From positions 76,025,169-76,085,168 of the forward strand of contig CM043958.1 of assembly GCA_014529385.2 (NCBI GenBank): 60,000 nt of DNA, given 5' to 3'. Positions within the stretch are counted from its first letter, which is position 1. Each line of letters opens with the position of its first letter. The position numbers and the translations under genes were made by a program. The stretch comes from Adiantum capillus-veneris (Eukaryota > Streptophyta > Polypodiopsida > Polypodiales > Pteridaceae). The notes beneath the pieces are model-generated. The model was given only the letters and a program-made list of their open reading frames with translations, was not told the origin of the DNA and made no database searches. Shown in pieces: positions 59,301 to 60,000 of the stretch.

Positions 59301-60000
59301 AAGGTGCACCATGTCTCCAAGATGCGAGGCTCCATCGAAAAACATTAAACCCACGATATGTCGTAGATGAGGGGTTTACATTAAAGGTCCAACACTTGTT
59401 CAAGCTATTATTGGTAGTAGCCTGAGTGGTTTGGTCTCAAGATTCACCACTTTTCCACTCTATGTCATTATATTAAGAATATGCGCGTATTAACGTCCAC
59501 CACTTGTCCAACCTATAAGGCTACATCTTAAAGGTTATTCTTTATTACCACTTGGAGTGACCATGATAGGTTTTACATGGGGGTTTGGTTCCAAGGTCCA
59601 CCACTTGTCCAAGCTAACTCTATTGAAACATAGAGAGAAACAAAGGTCCACCACTTGTCCAAGCTAGGGTCCATTAAAACATGGAGAGAAGGATGCTCCA
59701 CCATTTGTCCAAGATAGGCTCCATTGAAACATGACGAGAAGCAAGCTGCACCATGTGTCCAAGATGCTAGGCTCCATCGAAATACATTAAACCCACGATA
59801 TTTCGTAGATGAGGGGTTTACATTCAAGGTCCACCACTTGTCCAAGCTATTATTGCTAGTAGCCTGAGTTGTTTGGTCACAAGATTCACCACTTTTATTA
59901 AGTATATGTGGGTGTTAAGGTCCACCACTTATCCAACCTATAAAGCTACATCTTAAAGGTTATTCTTTCTTACTACTTGGAGTGACCATGATAGGTTTTA
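44395..60000 (-). repeat. Satellite array with hierarchical units, reverse orientation
   Basis: More than 15 kb, continuing past the window edge. The core is about 50 bp: TCCACCACTTGTCCAAGCTA plus about 30 bp such as GGGTCCATTGAAACATGGAG. Several cores plus spacer (ATTAAACCCACGATAT, GGTTTGGTCTCAAGATTCACC, CATGATAGGTTTTACATGG) make a monomer of about 433 bp. From about 48 kb two monomer types alternate. Type A has CTCTATGTCATTATATTAAG, ATATGCGCG and CGATATTTCGTAG; type B has ATTAAGAATATGTGGGTG, CACCCCTTGTCTAAG and CGATATGTCGTAG. Short open frames of about 90 codons recur once per unit on the minus strand and are not genes. Confidence 0.97.
55393..55775. other. T/G-rich insertion interrupting the satellite array
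   Basis: About 380 bp, almost lacking A-rich or C-rich stretches on the plus strand and dominated by TTGTTG, GTTTTG and TTTTTG. It interrupts a type B monomer just after CCATTGAAAC. Array sequence resumes near 55775, and about 30 bp (ATTTGTCCAAGGTAGGCTCC...) is present on both sides. It has no similarity to anything else in the window. Confidence 0.85.

Noticed and set aside
44545-59845. Recurring minus-strand open frames of about 60-102 codons in the satellite (peptides with DKWWTL, LAWTSGGPW)
   Set aside because: They recur once per repeat unit, shift frame between units, have no promoter or splice context and follow simply from the repeat sequence.
28540-60000. CRISPR array
   Set aside because: Units are about 50 bp or 433 bp of continuous related sequence without unique spacers; splice-site-bearing genes and plant retrotransposons nearby exclude a prokaryotic source.

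Overview
The window looks like nuclear DNA of a land plant with a large, repeat-rich genome. The evidence is GT-AG introns of about 80-115 nt next to much longer ones, a chromodomain-carrying Ty3/gypsy element primed by initiator Met-tRNA, a plant-type LINE, very long CT/GA/CA/GT microsatellites and a huge satellite array. A fern or another non-seed plant would fit, but I cannot fix the species. No bacterial, organellar or CRISPR content is visible.

Layout. 1-2110: the 5' end of one LTR retrotransposon on the minus strand (gag start, leader, primer-binding site, LTR). 2111-5884: unassigned DNA with a diverged tandem duplication. 5885-19459: a structurally complete but dead chromovirus on the minus strand, bounded by 1884-bp and about 1855-bp LTRs and a perfect 5-bp target duplication (ACTAC). 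Its 5' LTR is split by a nested, related solo LTR of 4978 bp that carries about 3 kb of AT-rich repeats of roughly 150 bp. All three LTRs hold the same 54-codon open frame ending at a splice donor, probably the first exon of gag. 19460-28400: microsatellites, a 377-bp repeat family, a broken LINE ORF2 and two ORF1-only LINE fragments.

28500-60000: a locus on the minus strand whose exons are separated and flanked by a minisatellite. Exons encode, in transcription order, a protein with a DGQH box (44320-41667), a SET-domain segment (39073-38513), an FCP1/NIF-like HAD segment with a C-terminal SAP-like motif (37874-36672) and a second NIF-like domain (31493-30716). Splice sites and phases allow the first two or three to be one gene, but in-frame stop codons (mostly TGA) interrupt it. 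The minisatellite core is about 50 bp. It runs in one orientation at 28.5-35.7 kb and in the opposite orientation at 39.2-41.2 and 44.4-60.0 kb. In the right-hand array about nine to ten cores or degenerate core fragments plus spacer form a monomer of about 433 bp, two alternating monomers form an 867-bp dimer, and at the window's right end two dimers form a 1734-bp unit.

The most interesting items are the multi-tier satellite and its inverted arms around genes, the DGQH-SET-NIF gene arrangement, and the LTR-resident gag exon.
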